Source: Cellulomonas_A sp047229345
GTDB taxonomy: Bacteria; Actinomycetota; Actinomycetes; Actinomycetales; Cellulomonadaceae
Assembly (NCBI RefSeq): GCF_047229345.1
Contig: NZ_JBFTER010000008.1
Location: 1 to 64,000, forward strand
Direction of reading: 5' to 3'
DNA length: 64,000 bases
Shown here piece after piece: positions 33,457-41,647 of the stretch (position 1 is its first letter; each line of letters opens with the position of its first letter). The translations under genes were made by a program, and so were the position numbers. The notes under the pieces are model-generated. The model was given only the letters and a program-made list of their open reading frames with translations. It was not told where the DNA came from and ran no database searches.

Positions 33457-34239
33457 TCAGACGCGCGCGTACCGGGCGCGCGCGAAGGAGTAGACGCCGA
33501 ACGCCGCGAAGCCGAGCGCGACGAGCGTCAGGAGGAGCTTGCCGAAGGGGGCGTCGAGCAGCGCGCGCAGCGCACCGTCGAGCCCCTGGGACTGCGCGGG
33601 GTCGTGCGTGACCGCGGCCGAGACGAGCAGCACGCCGACGATGCCGAGCGCGATGCCCCGAGCCACGTACCCCGCACGGCCGGCGCGCACGACCCACGTG
33701 CCGGGGTGCTCGACGAGGTCGCGCAGGAACGTCTTCTTCCAGCCCTTGTGCACGTGGTAGACGGCGATCGCGACGATGCCGACCCCGACGGCCCCGACGA
33801 GCACGAGGCCGAACGGCTTCTCCATGAGCGAGGCGGTCATCGTCGTGGTCTGGTCCGAGCCGCCGCTCGAGCCGGAGCCGCGGGCGACGGAGAACGCGGT
33901 CCAGGCCAGCACGAGGTAGACGACGCCCTTGCCGGCGGCCTTGAGCCGGTCGCCGGTCTCCCGGAGGACGGCCGCCTCGGTGAGCTGCCACACGCCGAGC
34001 AGCGCGAGCCCGACGACCATGACCCACAGGGCCACGGAGCCCGGCCCGGAGCTCCCGAGGGTCTGGAGGGCGCCGGACTGGCTGGCCTCCTGCGCGCCGG
34101 TCGACCACGCCAGCTGGAGCGCGACGAACGCGATGAGCAGGTGCAGGAGCCCGCTCGCGGCGTAGCCGAGGCGCGCGCCCTTCTCGAGAAGCCCGTGGTT
34201 GCCCGCCCCGGCTGCTGCAGAGCGCACTGTCGTGTTCAT
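33457..34239 (-). CDS. DUF1206 membrane protein
   Basis: A 260-residue protein with six helices in three similar pairs, each led by an ARxGYxAxG-type motif (GARLGYAASGLLHLLIA near 21, KAAGKGVVYLVLA near 100, GRAGYVARGIALGIVG near 187). The internal threefold repeat is characteristic of DUF1206. KGWKKTFLRDL is a short cytoplasmic loop. Function unknown. It stands alone between terminators. Confidence 0.88.
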   Translation of the reverse strand: MNTTVRSAAAGAGNHGLLEKGARLGYAASGLLHLLIAFVALQLAWSTGAQEASQSGALQTLGSSGPGSVALWVMVVGLALLGVWQLTEAAVLRETGDRLKAAGKGVVYLVLAWTAFSVARGSGSSGGSDQTTTMTASLMEKPFGLVLVGAVGVGIVAIAVYHVHKGWKKTFLRDLVEHPGTWVVRAGRAGYVARGIALGIVGVLLVSAAVTHDPAQSQGLDGALRALLDAPFGKLLLTLVALGFAAFGVYSFARARYARV

Positions 34240-34320
34240 GGCGCACACCTTGGCACCCTGGGGGCGATCCCGCCTGGGCAGGCGTCCAGCAGCGCGTGAG
34301 AGTCCTCTCCTGGACGCGCG

Positions 34321-34361
34321 CACGCCCGCCCGGCAGCGCGCAGGCGTGCCGGGCGGGCGTG
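34321..34361 (-). terminator. Terminator after the NAD(P)-binding reductase gene
   Basis: Perfect 15-bp arms (CACGCCCGCCCGGCA and complement) surround an 11-base loop, 45 bases past the stop codon of the minus-strand gene ending at 34406. Confidence 0.75.
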
Positions 34362-34405
34362 TGGTCGTGCGGTGGTGCCGGTGCCCGCTGCGGGCCCCGG
34401 TCGGG

Positions 34406-35053
34406 TCAGGCGGCGGTGCCCCGCGTGGCGGCGGCCAGCGCCGCGCGCAGCCCGTCGGCGTCGAGGTCGGGGCCGTAGCCGGGGGTGCCGGGCTCGATGC
34501 GCCAGCTGTCGGCGAGCGTGCCGGCGTCGACGGGGTCGAAGCCCAGCTCGTCGAGCAGCGCGCTGACCTGTGCCTTCGCGTCGTCGTGGTCGGAGGCCAC
34601 GGCGAGCGCGCGGCGGCCGGGCGTGCCCGACGGGGTGCCGCGCGAGCCCAGGTCGGCGGCGGTGATGTGGTTGAACGCCTTCACGACGGACGACTCCGGG
34701 AGGTGCTCCTGGAGCAGCGCGGAGCTCGTCGTCTCGTGCGCGTCGAGCTCGGGGACCTGTCCGTCGCGCTGCCAGTAGTAGTTGTTGGTGTCGATCACGA
34801 CCTTGCCCACGAGGGGCTCGACGGGGACGCTGCGGTAGGCCTTGAGCGGGATCGTCACGACGACGACGTCCCCCGCCTCGGCCGCCTCCTGCGCCGTCCC
34901 GGCACGCGCGCGGTCGCCGAGCTCCGCGACGAGGTCCGTGAGGGTCTCCGGGCCGCGCGAGTTGCTCACCACCACGTCGTACCCGTGCTCGACGGCGAGG
35001 CGCGCGAGCGTCCCGCCGATGTGTCCGCTGCCGATGAGTCCGATGGTCGTCAT
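34406..35053 (-). CDS. NAD(P)-binding reductase (F420-dependent NADP reductase-like)
   Basis: A 215-residue Rossmann protein. MTTIGLIGSGHIGGTLARLA is the dinucleotide motif, and SNSRGPETL after strand 2 favours NADP. AGDVVVVTIPLKAY and VVIDTNNYYWQRDG follow, as in NADP-dependent F420 oxidoreductase-like proteins. It is divergent from afsA across a 262-base spacer that contains a cluster-specific box, so it may belong to the signalling locus as the butenolide-type reductase. That role is inference. Confidence 0.85.
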   Translation of the reverse strand: MTTIGLIGSGHIGGTLARLAVEHGYDVVVSNSRGPETLTDLVAELGDRARAGTAQEAAEAGDVVVVTIPLKAYRSVPVEPLVGKVVIDTNNYYWQRDGQVPELDAHETTSSALLQEHLPESSVVKAFNHITAADLGSRGTPSGTPGRRALAVASDHDDAKAQVSALLDELGFDPVDAGTLADSWRIEPGTPGYGPDLDADGLRAALAAATRGTAA

Positions 35054-35195
35054 GGTGGCTCGAACCGTGCGGGACGCCGAGGTGTTCCCGGCGCGGTGCC
35101 GCCGCGTCGGGCACCCGCCCAGGAGCGTGCGCAAGCGCTTCGACGCAGTGTCGCGTTCATCCCTTTGTCGCTGGTTCGCCCCGGGATGCCTCTGC

Positions 35196-35226
35196 TACTG
35201 TCCGGACAGGTCACAGAGCCCTGATA
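35196..35226 (+). promoter_or_regulatory. afsA promoter with cluster box
   Basis: A -10-like TACTGT (35196-35201) overlaps the perfect palindrome CTGTCCGGACAG (35198-35209). Directly downstream is TCACAGAGCCCTGATA (35211-35226), whose complement begins TATCAGGGCTCTG. Near-copies lie before the phosphatase and marR genes. The position just after the likely transcription start suits a repressor. Confidence 0.6.
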
Positions 35227-35315
35227 GGTGTCAGCAAACGCACGTCGGCACCCGGGCCCCGTGCTGCCGGGTGGACCTCTCGGCTCCGCACCGCTCATGC
35301 TTCTGGGGGAAGTCC

Positions 35316-36374
35316 ATGATCACCGAGTCCCTGGACCTCACGCGGAGCCCGCTGGACGGCCCGGGGCTCAGCGACCGGACCACGGTCGACCGCCGGCTGG
35401 TGCACCGCGCGGCGCTGAGCGAGGTCTTCGTGACCGACTCGGCGCAGGTCGGGGAGGCGGCGTACGAGGTCGGCGCGCAGCTGCCGCCGCAGCACGGCTA
35501 CTACGGCGACCACACCGGCCGCGTCCCCCGGGTCGACCCGCTGCTGCTCCTGGAGTGCTGTCGGCAGGCCGAGACGCTCGTCGCACACGCCTACCTCGGC
35601 GTCCCGCTCGGCCAGCACTTCGTCCTGCGCTCGTGGGACATGGCGTTCCCCGGCACCGGCGAGATCCCGGTCGGCTACGCGCCCCCGACGCTGCGCCTGC
35701 TCGTCGAGGTTGAGCGCCCCCGCACGGTGCACGGGGTCCTGCGCTCGCTGACCTACCGCGTGACCGTCTTCGTCGCGCAGCCAGTCGGGGAGTCCGAGGT
35801 CGGGCGGCTGTCGACCGAGGTCATGTTCGCCTCCCCGATGGCGTACCGCGCCCTGCGGGACACGCGCCGCCGCACGACCCTCGTGACCAGCGCCGGCCTG
35901 CGCGACGCCCCCGTGCCGCCGCCCCTCGACCCGGCCCTCGTCGCCCGGGCGCACGAGCGCAACGTGGTGCTGACCACGGTCGAGGCCGACGAGCACGAGG
36001 TCCGCGGGGTCCTGCGGCTGCCCTTCGCCAACGCGAGCCTGTTCGACCACGCGCAGGACCACGTGCCCGCGATGGTGCTGACCGAGGCGGCCCGTCAGCT
36101 GGCCCTCGTCGCGCTCGCCGACGTGCACGGCCTGTCCGCGCAGCACACGCACGTCGGTGCCGTCAGCGGGCAGTTCCTGCAGTACGTCGAGCTCGACGAG
36201 CCGACGGTCCTGCACATGGAGGCCCCCCGGCCGCCCGTGCGGTCGGCGCCCGACCAGCCGCCGCGCTCGACCGTCGCCGTGCGGGTCGTGCAGGGCGACC
36301 GGCCCGCCGCGACCATCGAGCTCGCGCTCGACACGCTGCCGGGACCGCTGGGCGCCCACCGGGCGGGCGCGTGA
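35316..36374 (+). CDS. afsA: AfsA-type gamma-butyrolactone/furan signal synthase
   Basis: A 352-residue protein with two AfsA hotdog repeats. Repeat 1 (about 28-150) has VHRAALSEVFVTD, VGAQLPPQHGYYGDH and DPLLLLECCRQAETLVAHAYLGVP. Repeat 2 (about 205-340) has LFDHAQDHVPAMVLTEAARQ. In Streptomyces AfsA condenses a beta-ketoacyl group with dihydroxyacetone phosphate, the committed step to A-factor and related lactones; MmfL makes furans likewise. The conserved Glu of both xEAxRQ-type motifs is present. It is slightly longer than AfsA, mainly at the N-terminus. Confidence 0.93.
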   Translation: MITESLDLTRSPLDGPGLSDRTTVDRRLVHRAALSEVFVTDSAQVGEAAYEVGAQLPPQHGYYGDHTGRVPRVDPLLLLECCRQAETLVAHAYLGVPLGQHFVLRSWDMAFPGTGEIPVGYAPPTLRLLVEVERPRTVHGVLRSLTYRVTVFVAQPVGESEVGRLSTEVMFASPMAYRALRDTRRRTTLVTSAGLRDAPVPPPLDPALVARAHERNVVLTTVEADEHEVRGVLRLPFANASLFDHAQDHVPAMVLTEAARQLALVALADVHGLSAQHTHVGAVSGQFLQYVELDEPTVLHMEAPRPPVRSAPDQPPRSTVAVRVVQGDRPAATIELALDTLPGPLGAHRAGA

Positions 36375-36491
36375 CGGTCGGCACGGTGGTCCCGGCCGGC
36401 GCTGGCGCTGCCGACCACAGCCGTCCCGCGGGGCCGTCCCGCGGCGACGCACCGACCGCGCGGCCCGCGCCGCCGACCCCGGAGGGTGCTC

Positions 36492-38060
36492 GTGCCTGAT
36501 CCGCGTGTTCTGGTGGTGGGCGCCGGGCCCGTCGGTCTCGTCCTCGCGTGCGAGCTGCTGCGGCGCGGGATCGACGTGCGGGTCGTCGACAAGCGCACGC
36601 AGGCACCGGCGCACTCGAGGGCGGCGATCCTCTGGCCGCGCCAGCTCGAGCTCCTGCGCCGGACGGGCGTGACGCCGCGGCTGCTCGAGCGCGGTCACCG
36701 GGTCGACGCCGTCGCGTTCTGGTCCGAGGGTCGCCGCAAGGGCACCGTGCGGATCTCGACGGTGCCCGACGCGCTCTACCCGTTCGCGGTGACGATCCCC
36801 CAGACCGTGACGGAGGAGATCCTCGCGCAGCGCGTCGTCGAGCTCGGCGGGACGATCGAGAGCGGCACCGAGCTGCTCGTGCTGTCGCACCCCGACGAGC
36901 GCGACGGCGGCCCGCACGTGTCGCTGCGCGGTCCCTCGGGCGAGGTGACCTATGAGCGGTTCGACTGGGTGGTCGGCGCGGACGGCGCCCACAGCACGGT
37001 CCGCCGTCTGCTCGAGGTGCCGTTCACCGCGGCCCCCGTCAACGTCGCCTTCGGCATCTGCGACGCCCCCGTCGAGGGCGCGCCGTCGGACCGCACGGTG
37101 CACTACTTCTGGTCCGGCGCCGGGATGATCGGCCTCGCCCCGCTGCGCGAGGGCGTCTACCGGGTCGCGATGAGCCTGCCGACGGCCGAGGGGCCGCCGC
37201 CGCCGCGCGAGCTGTTCCAGCGCCTGCTCGACGAGCGTGCGCCGGGCTCCGGCACGGTGGGCGAGCCGGAGTGGACCGCGGCCTTCGCGGTGCGCTTCGG
37301 GACGGCCGGGGCCTTCCGGAAGGGCTCGTGCTTCCTCGTGGGCGACGCCGCGCACATCATGAGCCCGGCCAACGGTCAGGGGATGAACACCGGCGTGCAG
37401 GACGCGGTGAACCTCGGCTGGAAGCTCGCGGCCGTGATCCGCGGCGAGGCGCCCGACGCGCTGCTCGACACCTACGAGACCGAGCGCCGGGCGGCGGCCG
37501 TGCGGGTCACCGCCGCGACGGGCGTGCAGACGCGCCTGGGCCTCCTGGGCAGCCCGTGGCGCCGGTGGCTCCGTGACGCCGCGGTGGTCGTCGCGGACCG
37601 CACGCGGCTGCTCCAGCGCGCCGCGCCGATGTTCGCCCAGCTCGACACGAGCTACGCGCCGGGCCGGACGCCGCTCCTGGGGAGCCGGTCGCTGCGGGTG
37701 GGGGACCGGGTGCCGGCCTTCGTGGACGACGGCAGCGACTGGCCGGGCGCCAGGACGTGGCCCGTCCTCGACGCGGACGCGTGGACCCTCCTGCTCTGGC
37801 CGGGGCGTGCCGGTCGTGCCGTCGACCCCGGGCGTGCCGCGGCTATCGCCGCCGGGCTGCCCGACGTCCGGGTCACCGATCTCGCGTCCCTCGCGTCGCC
37901 GGCCCTCCGCCGCGTGCTGGGCGGTGCGCCGCGGTTCCTGCTCGTGCGGCCGGACGGCCACCTGGCGGCCCACGGCGGGCTCACCGGCGCCCGCGCCGCC
38001 GTCGACGCGGTCCGTGCGGTGCTGCCGGTCAGCGCCGCGGGGGCTCGCCGTCCTGCGTGA
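36492..38060 (+). CDS. FAD-dependent aromatic-hydroxylase-type monooxygenase
   Basis: A 522-residue class A flavoprotein: VLVVGAGPVGLVLACELLRRG at the N-terminus, GADGAHSTVRR near 160 (DG motif) and LVGDAAHIMSPANGQGMNTG near 282 (GD motif). The C-terminal thioredoxin-like domain (about 395-520) carries no CxxC. Relatives hydroxylate phenols, polyketides or rifampicin. GGAGG at 36481-36485 fits GTG 36492 better than GTG 36486. Following afsA, it could oxidise the lactone or furan, comparable in position to MmfH, though of a different flavoprotein class. Confidence 0.88.
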   Translation: MPDPRVLVVGAGPVGLVLACELLRRGIDVRVVDKRTQAPAHSRAAILWPRQLELLRRTGVTPRLLERGHRVDAVAFWSEGRRKGTVRISTVPDALYPFAVTIPQTVTEEILAQRVVELGGTIESGTELLVLSHPDERDGGPHVSLRGPSGEVTYERFDWVVGADGAHSTVRRLLEVPFTAAPVNVAFGICDAPVEGAPSDRTVHYFWSGAGMIGLAPLREGVYRVAMSLPTAEGPPPPRELFQRLLDERAPGSGTVGEPEWTAAFAVRFGTAGAFRKGSCFLVGDAAHIMSPANGQGMNTGVQDAVNLGWKLAAVIRGEAPDALLDTYETERRAAAVRVTAATGVQTRLGLLGSPWRRWLRDAAVVVADRTRLLQRAAPMFAQLDTSYAPGRTPLLGSRSLRVGDRVPAFVDDGSDWPGARTWPVLDADAWTLLLWPGRAGRAVDPGRAAAIAAGLPDVRVTDLASLASPALRRVLGGAPRFLLVRPDGHLAAHGGLTGARAAVDAVRAVLPVSAAGARRPA

Positions 38061-38100
38061 GCGACGGCCTCGTGCGCCCGAACTTACGGCGAACCCCGAG

Positions 38101-38134
38101 TATCAGGGTTCTGCTAGAGATACGGGTTCTGATA
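38101..38134 (+). promoter_or_regulatory. Double cluster box before the phosphatase gene
   Basis: TATCAGGGTTCTGCTA (38101-38116) and GATACGGGTTCTGATA (38119-38134) share GGGTTCTG-TA and lie 18 bases apart, start to start. They match the box before afsA and marR. Two adjacent sites suggest cooperative binding. Confidence 0.6.
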
Positions 38135-38204
38135 CCGTCGATCACGACCGAGGGCGTCAGCCGTCGCTCGCCGGATCTGCACCCGTGCTCACCTGGAGGC
38201 TGAC

Positions 38205-38960
38205 TTGACCGCCACCATCCCCCGTCTCCCGGACGAGGCCGCGACCGCCGCCGGCGGCGACGAGCCCACCGGGATCGCCTTCTTCGACGTCGACGGCACG
38301 CTCCTGCGGCTCACGAGCCTCGTCTCGTTCTACGAGTACTACGTGCGCGGCTTCGCCCCCGTCGAGCGGGCCCGCAGCCTCGACGCGCTCGCGGACCTGC
38401 TGCGCGCAGACCTCCCGCGCGAGGAGGCCAACGCGGCCTACTACCGGCTCATCGCGGGCGAGCCCGTCGCGGACATGGCCGCCGCCGGCCGCCGCTGGTT
38501 CGCGCAGGTGCTCCTGCAGGGCTTCGTCGACGGCGCCGTCCACGCGCAGCTCGACGTGCACCGCGCCGCCGGCCGCGCGATCGTGCTGGTCTCCGGCTCC
38601 TTCCCGGCCTGCCTCGAACCCGTCGCCGCGCACCTCGGCGCCGACCGCGTGCTGTGCTCGCGCCCCGAGATCGCGCACGGGCGCTACACGGGCTGGATCG
38701 GCACCCCGATGATCGGGGACGCCAAGGCCGCCGCGGTCGCCGCGGTGCTCGACGAGCTGGCGCCCGGCACCCCGTCGTGGGCGTACGGGGACCACGAGTC
38801 CGACCTGCCGATGCTCGAGCAGGTCCGCACCCCCGTCGTCGTCGGCGCCGACGCCGTGCTCACCCGGCTCGCCCGGGAGCGTGGCTGGGAGGTCCTCGAC
38901 GGCGAGGGGCCGCTCGCCGCGACCGCCGAGACCCGCCCGGCCGCGAGCCGGGCGCGCTGA
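38205..38960 (+). CDS. HAD-IB phosphatase, probable signal-pathway phosphatase
   Basis: A 251-residue HAD-IB (SerB-like) enzyme. Nucleophile Asp 28 and acid Asp 30 lie in FFDVDGTLLR, motif II Ser in LVSGSFPACLE near 129, Lys in MIGDAKAAAVA near 172 and GDHESDLPML near 198. In lactone and furan pathways a phosphatase removes the phosphate left from dihydroxyacetone phosphate (MmfP is a HAD enzyme). The TTG start at 38205 is supported by GGAGG at 38195-38199. It has its own double box. Confidence 0.88.
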   Translation: MTATIPRLPDEAATAAGGDEPTGIAFFDVDGTLLRLTSLVSFYEYYVRGFAPVERARSLDALADLLRADLPREEANAAYYRLIAGEPVADMAAAGRRWFAQVLLQGFVDGAVHAQLDVHRAAGRAIVLVSGSFPACLEPVAAHLGADRVLCSRPEIAHGRYTGWIGTPMIGDAKAAAVAAVLDELAPGTPSWAYGDHESDLPMLEQVRTPVVVGADAVLTRLARERGWEVLDGEGPLAATAETRPAASRAR

Positions 38961-39111
38961 CAGCCCCGGCCTCGGCGGCACCGGGATGCGCACCGCCACG
39001 CGGCTCGCACCGGTGCGAGGGGCGTCGAGGTCGGGGCCTCGTCCACGCACGGCCGAGCGGGCAGCGACCCGTGGACCCGCTCGACCCGTCCGACCGTCCC
39101 GAGGAGCCGCC

Positions 39112-40155
39112 GTGCGTGCCGTCCAGCTCTCCGAGCACGGCGGGCCCGAGGTGCTGCGGGTCGCCGAGGTCGCGGAGCCGGTCCCGGGAGCCGGGGACGT
39201 GCTGGTCGAGGTCGCCTGCACGGGCGTGACGTCGGCCGACGTCCAGGTCCGCCGGGGTCGGGTCGCCGTGGACCTCCCGCACGTCCCGGGCCTCGCGGTC
39301 AGCGGCCGGGTCGTCGCGGTCGGCGAGGCGGTGACGACGCTGGTTCCCGGGCAGCGGGTGGTGGCGCTGGTCCTCGCCGGCGGAGGGGCCGCGGAGCTCG
39401 TGGTGGCGCCGGGGTGGGCGGTCGTGGCGCTGGAGGGCGAGCTCGAACGGCTCTCCGACGCCGTCGCGGCCGCGGTGCCGTGCGACGTGACGACCGCCTG
39501 GGGGCTCCTCGAGGCGGCGCGGGTCGGGGAGCGCGAGACGGTGCTCGTGCTCGCTGCGGCCGGCGGTGTCGGCTCGGCGGCGGTCCAGCTCGCGATCGCG
39601 CAGGGGGCGATCGCGGTGGCCGCCGTCGAGCACGACGCCGCACGGGCCAGCGCCCGCAGCTGGGGTGCCCGGCACGTCGTGACGTACGACGGGCTGACGC
39701 AGCCGGGCCACCCGCTCGACGACCTGCTGGGCGGGCGTCCGGTGGACGTGGTGCTCGATCCCGTGGGGGGTGCTGTCGGGCGGGCCGCGGCGGCGACCCT
39801 CGGCTTCGGCGGGCGCCACGTCGTCCACGGCGACGGCTCCGCCGAGGACGACGTCGTCGCGACGAGCTGGGTGCGCCGGACGGGGACGAGCCTCGTCGGG
39901 TACGACCTCCGCGCCCTCGCCGTCGCCGCGCCGGAGCGGCTGCGCGAGCACCTGACGGACGCGCTGCACGCCGTCGCGGACGGGACCGTCGGGCTCGATG
40001 TGAGCGCACACCCGCTCGACGACGTCGCCGCGGCCCACGTCGCGCTCGGGTCGCCGACCTCCACCGGGACGCGCATCCTGCACGTCGGAGGGCGCACGCG
40101 CACACCCCGGGCCGGGTCCGACGGTGGTCCCGCGCCTGACCACCCCGATTGGTGA
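39112..40155 (+). CDS. MDR-family NAD(P)H:quinone-oxidoreductase-like reductase
   Basis: A 347-residue zinc-free medium-chain reductase. The catalytic domain opens VRAVQLSEHGGPEVLRVAEV, and the cofactor motif is AAAGGVGSAAVQLAIAQG near 147. No zinc-ligand Cys pattern is seen. Such enzymes reduce activated C=C bonds, which fits reduction of a butenolide in the signalling pathway. GTG 39112 follows GAGGAG. The 152-base gap to the phosphatase gene holds no cluster box, so it is probably read from the upstream promoter. Confidence 0.85.
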   Translation: MRAVQLSEHGGPEVLRVAEVAEPVPGAGDVLVEVACTGVTSADVQVRRGRVAVDLPHVPGLAVSGRVVAVGEAVTTLVPGQRVVALVLAGGGAAELVVAPGWAVVALEGELERLSDAVAAAVPCDVTTAWGLLEAARVGERETVLVLAAAGGVGSAAVQLAIAQGAIAVAAVEHDAARASARSWGARHVVTYDGLTQPGHPLDDLLGGRPVDVVLDPVGGAVGRAAAATLGFGGRHVVHGDGSAEDDVVATSWVRRTGTSLVGYDLRALAVAAPERLREHLTDALHAVADGTVGLDVSAHPLDDVAAAHVALGSPTSTGTRILHVGGRTRTPRAGSDGGPAPDHPDW

Positions 40156-40188
40156 CCCGAGGGAAACCGTGGTCCGGTGGGGGACCAG

Positions 40189-40222
40189 TAGGCTGAACCG
40201 GACGTCAATCAGAGCCCTGACA
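40189..40222 (+). promoter_or_regulatory. marR promoter with cluster box
   Basis: A -10-like TAGGCT (40189-40194) is followed by AATCAGAGCCCTGACA (40207-40222), containing the dyad TCAG-AGCC-CTGA. Spacing from -10 to box is similar to that before afsA. Confidence 0.6.
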
Positions 40223-40242
40223 CGACGCGACGAAGGGGTCAC

Positions 40243-40704
40243 ATGAGCAGCAAGGCTGAGTCGGCCAGGATCCAGGCGGAGATCGCCGCGCGTCTGGGGC
40301 AGTCGATCAAGAGGGCCGAGCAAGCGCTCATCGCGCGGAAGAGCCAGGCGCTGCGCCCCTTCGACCTCACGGTGCCGCAGTACGCCGCGCTCATGGTCCT
40401 CTCGTACTCCCCGGGTCTGTCCGGCGCCCAGCTCGCTCGCGCGTGCATGGTCACGCCGCAGACCATGGCGACGGTGCTGGGGAACCTCAAGTCCAAGGGG
40501 CTCATCCGCCGCGACCCGTCCTCGGTGCACAAGAAGGTGCTCGTGACGGAGCTGACGCGCACGGGCCGTGCGGTGCTCAGCGAGGCGGACGCCGCGGCGC
40601 GGGCCGTCGAGGACCGGCTCTCCGCGGAGTTCGACCGGGAGGACCAGGAGCAGCTGCGCTCGCTGCTCGAGCGCGCGATCAAGGTGCTGTCGAGCGACGG
40701 TTGA
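40243..40704 (+). CDS. MarR-family regulator, candidate signal receptor
   Basis: A 153-residue MarR protein: LTVPQYAALMVLSYSPG, LARACMVTPQTMATVLGNLKSKGLI (recognition helix) and the wing RRDPSSVHKKVLVTELT. It ends the afsA block and has the shared box in its own promoter, so autoregulation and control of the cluster are likely. MarR proteins often release DNA on binding small hydrophobic or phenolic ligands, which would suit a receptor for the cluster product. AAGGGG lies seven bases before ATG. Confidence 0.9.
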   Translation: MSSKAESARIQAEIAARLGQSIKRAEQALIARKSQALRPFDLTVPQYAALMVLSYSPGLSGAQLARACMVTPQTMATVLGNLKSKGLIRRDPSSVHKKVLVTELTRTGRAVLSEADAAARAVEDRLSAEFDREDQEQLRSLLERAIKVLSSDG

Positions 40705-40730
40705 GCCCGGCCCGGGGGCCGGGCTCAACC
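40699..40730 (+). terminator. Terminator of the signalling locus
   Basis: GGTTGAGCCCGGCCC and its complement form a perfect 15-bp stem with a very tight loop. The left arm includes the marR stop codon. It marks the 3' end of the afsA-marR block. Confidence 0.8.
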
Positions 40731-40812
40731 GGTGCGCGTCACCGGCGCGTCGAGCCTGCAGGTGACCGCCCGCGGACGTGCGCCGACGCCGGCGTGTGCC
40801 GGCGACCCGCCG

Positions 40813-41457
40813 TCAGACCGTGCGGGCGACCTCGGTGAAGTCGAGACGCGTCTGGCGCGGGTAGGTCGCGGGCGTCGAGAGGTCGTCGTGCTCGGCGGGC
40901 GCCTGCCCGACGTTGATGACGAGCACCGAGCGCCACGACGTGCCGGCGAGCAGGTCGGCGTCGAGCGCGGCGGCGTCGAACCCGCCCATCGGTCCGGCGT
41001 GCAGGCCGGCGGCCCGGAGCCCGACGATCAGGTACCCGGCCTGCAGGAACGCGTTGTCGCGGGCCATCGCGGCGCGCGCCTCGGGGGCGCCGGCGAGGCC
41101 CTCGGCGACGGCGGCCATGTGGGGCGCGAGGCGGCCCATGTGCTCGTGGAAGTCGACGTCCGTCGCGACGACGAGGCTCAGGGGCGCGCGCTCGGTCTTG
41201 GCGCGGTTGCCGCCGGCCATGTGCGCGGCGAGGCGCGCGCGGCCCTCGGGGGAGCGGACGACGAGCACGCGCATCGGGCTCGTGTTCATCGCGGTGGGTC
41301 CCCAGCGGACGAGGTCGTACACGGCGGCGAGCTGCGCGTCGGTGATCTCGTCGGCGGAGAAGGTGTTGACCGTGCGGGCCTCGCGGAACAGGAGGTCGGC
41401 GGTCTGCTCGTCGAGGACGAGCGGGGTCTCGGACGGGCTCAGCGTGTCGGTCGTCAT
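40813..41457 (-). CDS. Nitroreductase-family malonic semialdehyde reductase-like protein (RutE/HadB)
   Basis: A 214-residue flavoprotein. REARTVNTFS near 26 and VYDLVRWGPTAMNTSPMRVLVV near 46 are typical of the RutE subgroup, with DNAFLQAGYLIVGLRAAGLHAGPMGGFD near 140. RutE-type enzymes reduce malonic semialdehyde to 3-hydroxypropionate; other members reduce nitro compounds. No other rut genes are present, so the substrate is open. ATG 41457 lies just after a short inverted repeat. Confidence 0.87.
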   Translation of the reverse strand: MTTDTLSPSETPLVLDEQTADLLFREARTVNTFSADEITDAQLAAVYDLVRWGPTAMNTSPMRVLVVRSPEGRARLAAHMAGGNRAKTERAPLSLVVATDVDFHEHMGRLAPHMAAVAEGLAGAPEARAAMARDNAFLQAGYLIVGLRAAGLHAGPMGGFDAAALDADLLAGTSWRSVLVINVGQAPAEHDDLSTPATYPRQTRLDFTEVARTV

Positions 41458-41462
41458 GATTG

Positions 41463-41476
41463 CTTGAAGTGTCAAG
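41463..41476 (-). promoter_or_regulatory. Operator-like inverted repeat upstream of the nitroreductase gene
   Basis: CTTGA and TCAAG flank AGTG, six bases before the ATG. On the minus strand it reads CTTGACACTTCAAG. It could be the site of a small regulator, such as an HxlR or MarR protein, encoded elsewhere. Confidence 0.4.
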
Positions 41477-41611
41477 TCTTGCGCCGGATTCCGGCGGCGG
41501 ACGTCGTGTGCGTCACACGCGCCGGACGTTGGGGGAACCTTCGCTGCGCGTTCACCGAATTTCGACAGAAACCGATTGACTGTCGATAGGTCGCTGCCCG
41601 AGGATCGACGC

Positions 41612-41647
41612 ATGACCGCTGCGCGCTCCACCGGGTGTGACGCGTGA
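41612..41647 (+). other. Cys-containing micro-ORF before the DedA gene
   Basis: ATG 41612, with GAGG eight bases upstream, opens an 11-residue frame (MTAARSTGCDA) whose TGA overlaps GTG 41644 of the next gene (GTGA). The DedA GTG has no good ribosome site of its own, so coupling is plausible. TCGACA/TGTCGA arms (41562-41567, 41581-41586) lie upstream. Confidence 0.45.

Noticed and set aside
35054..35315. Search for a classical ArpA-type receptor site before afsA
   Set aside because: The AT-containing ARE pattern known from Streptomyces was not found; the only dyads are CTGTCCGGACAG and the TATCAG-type box.
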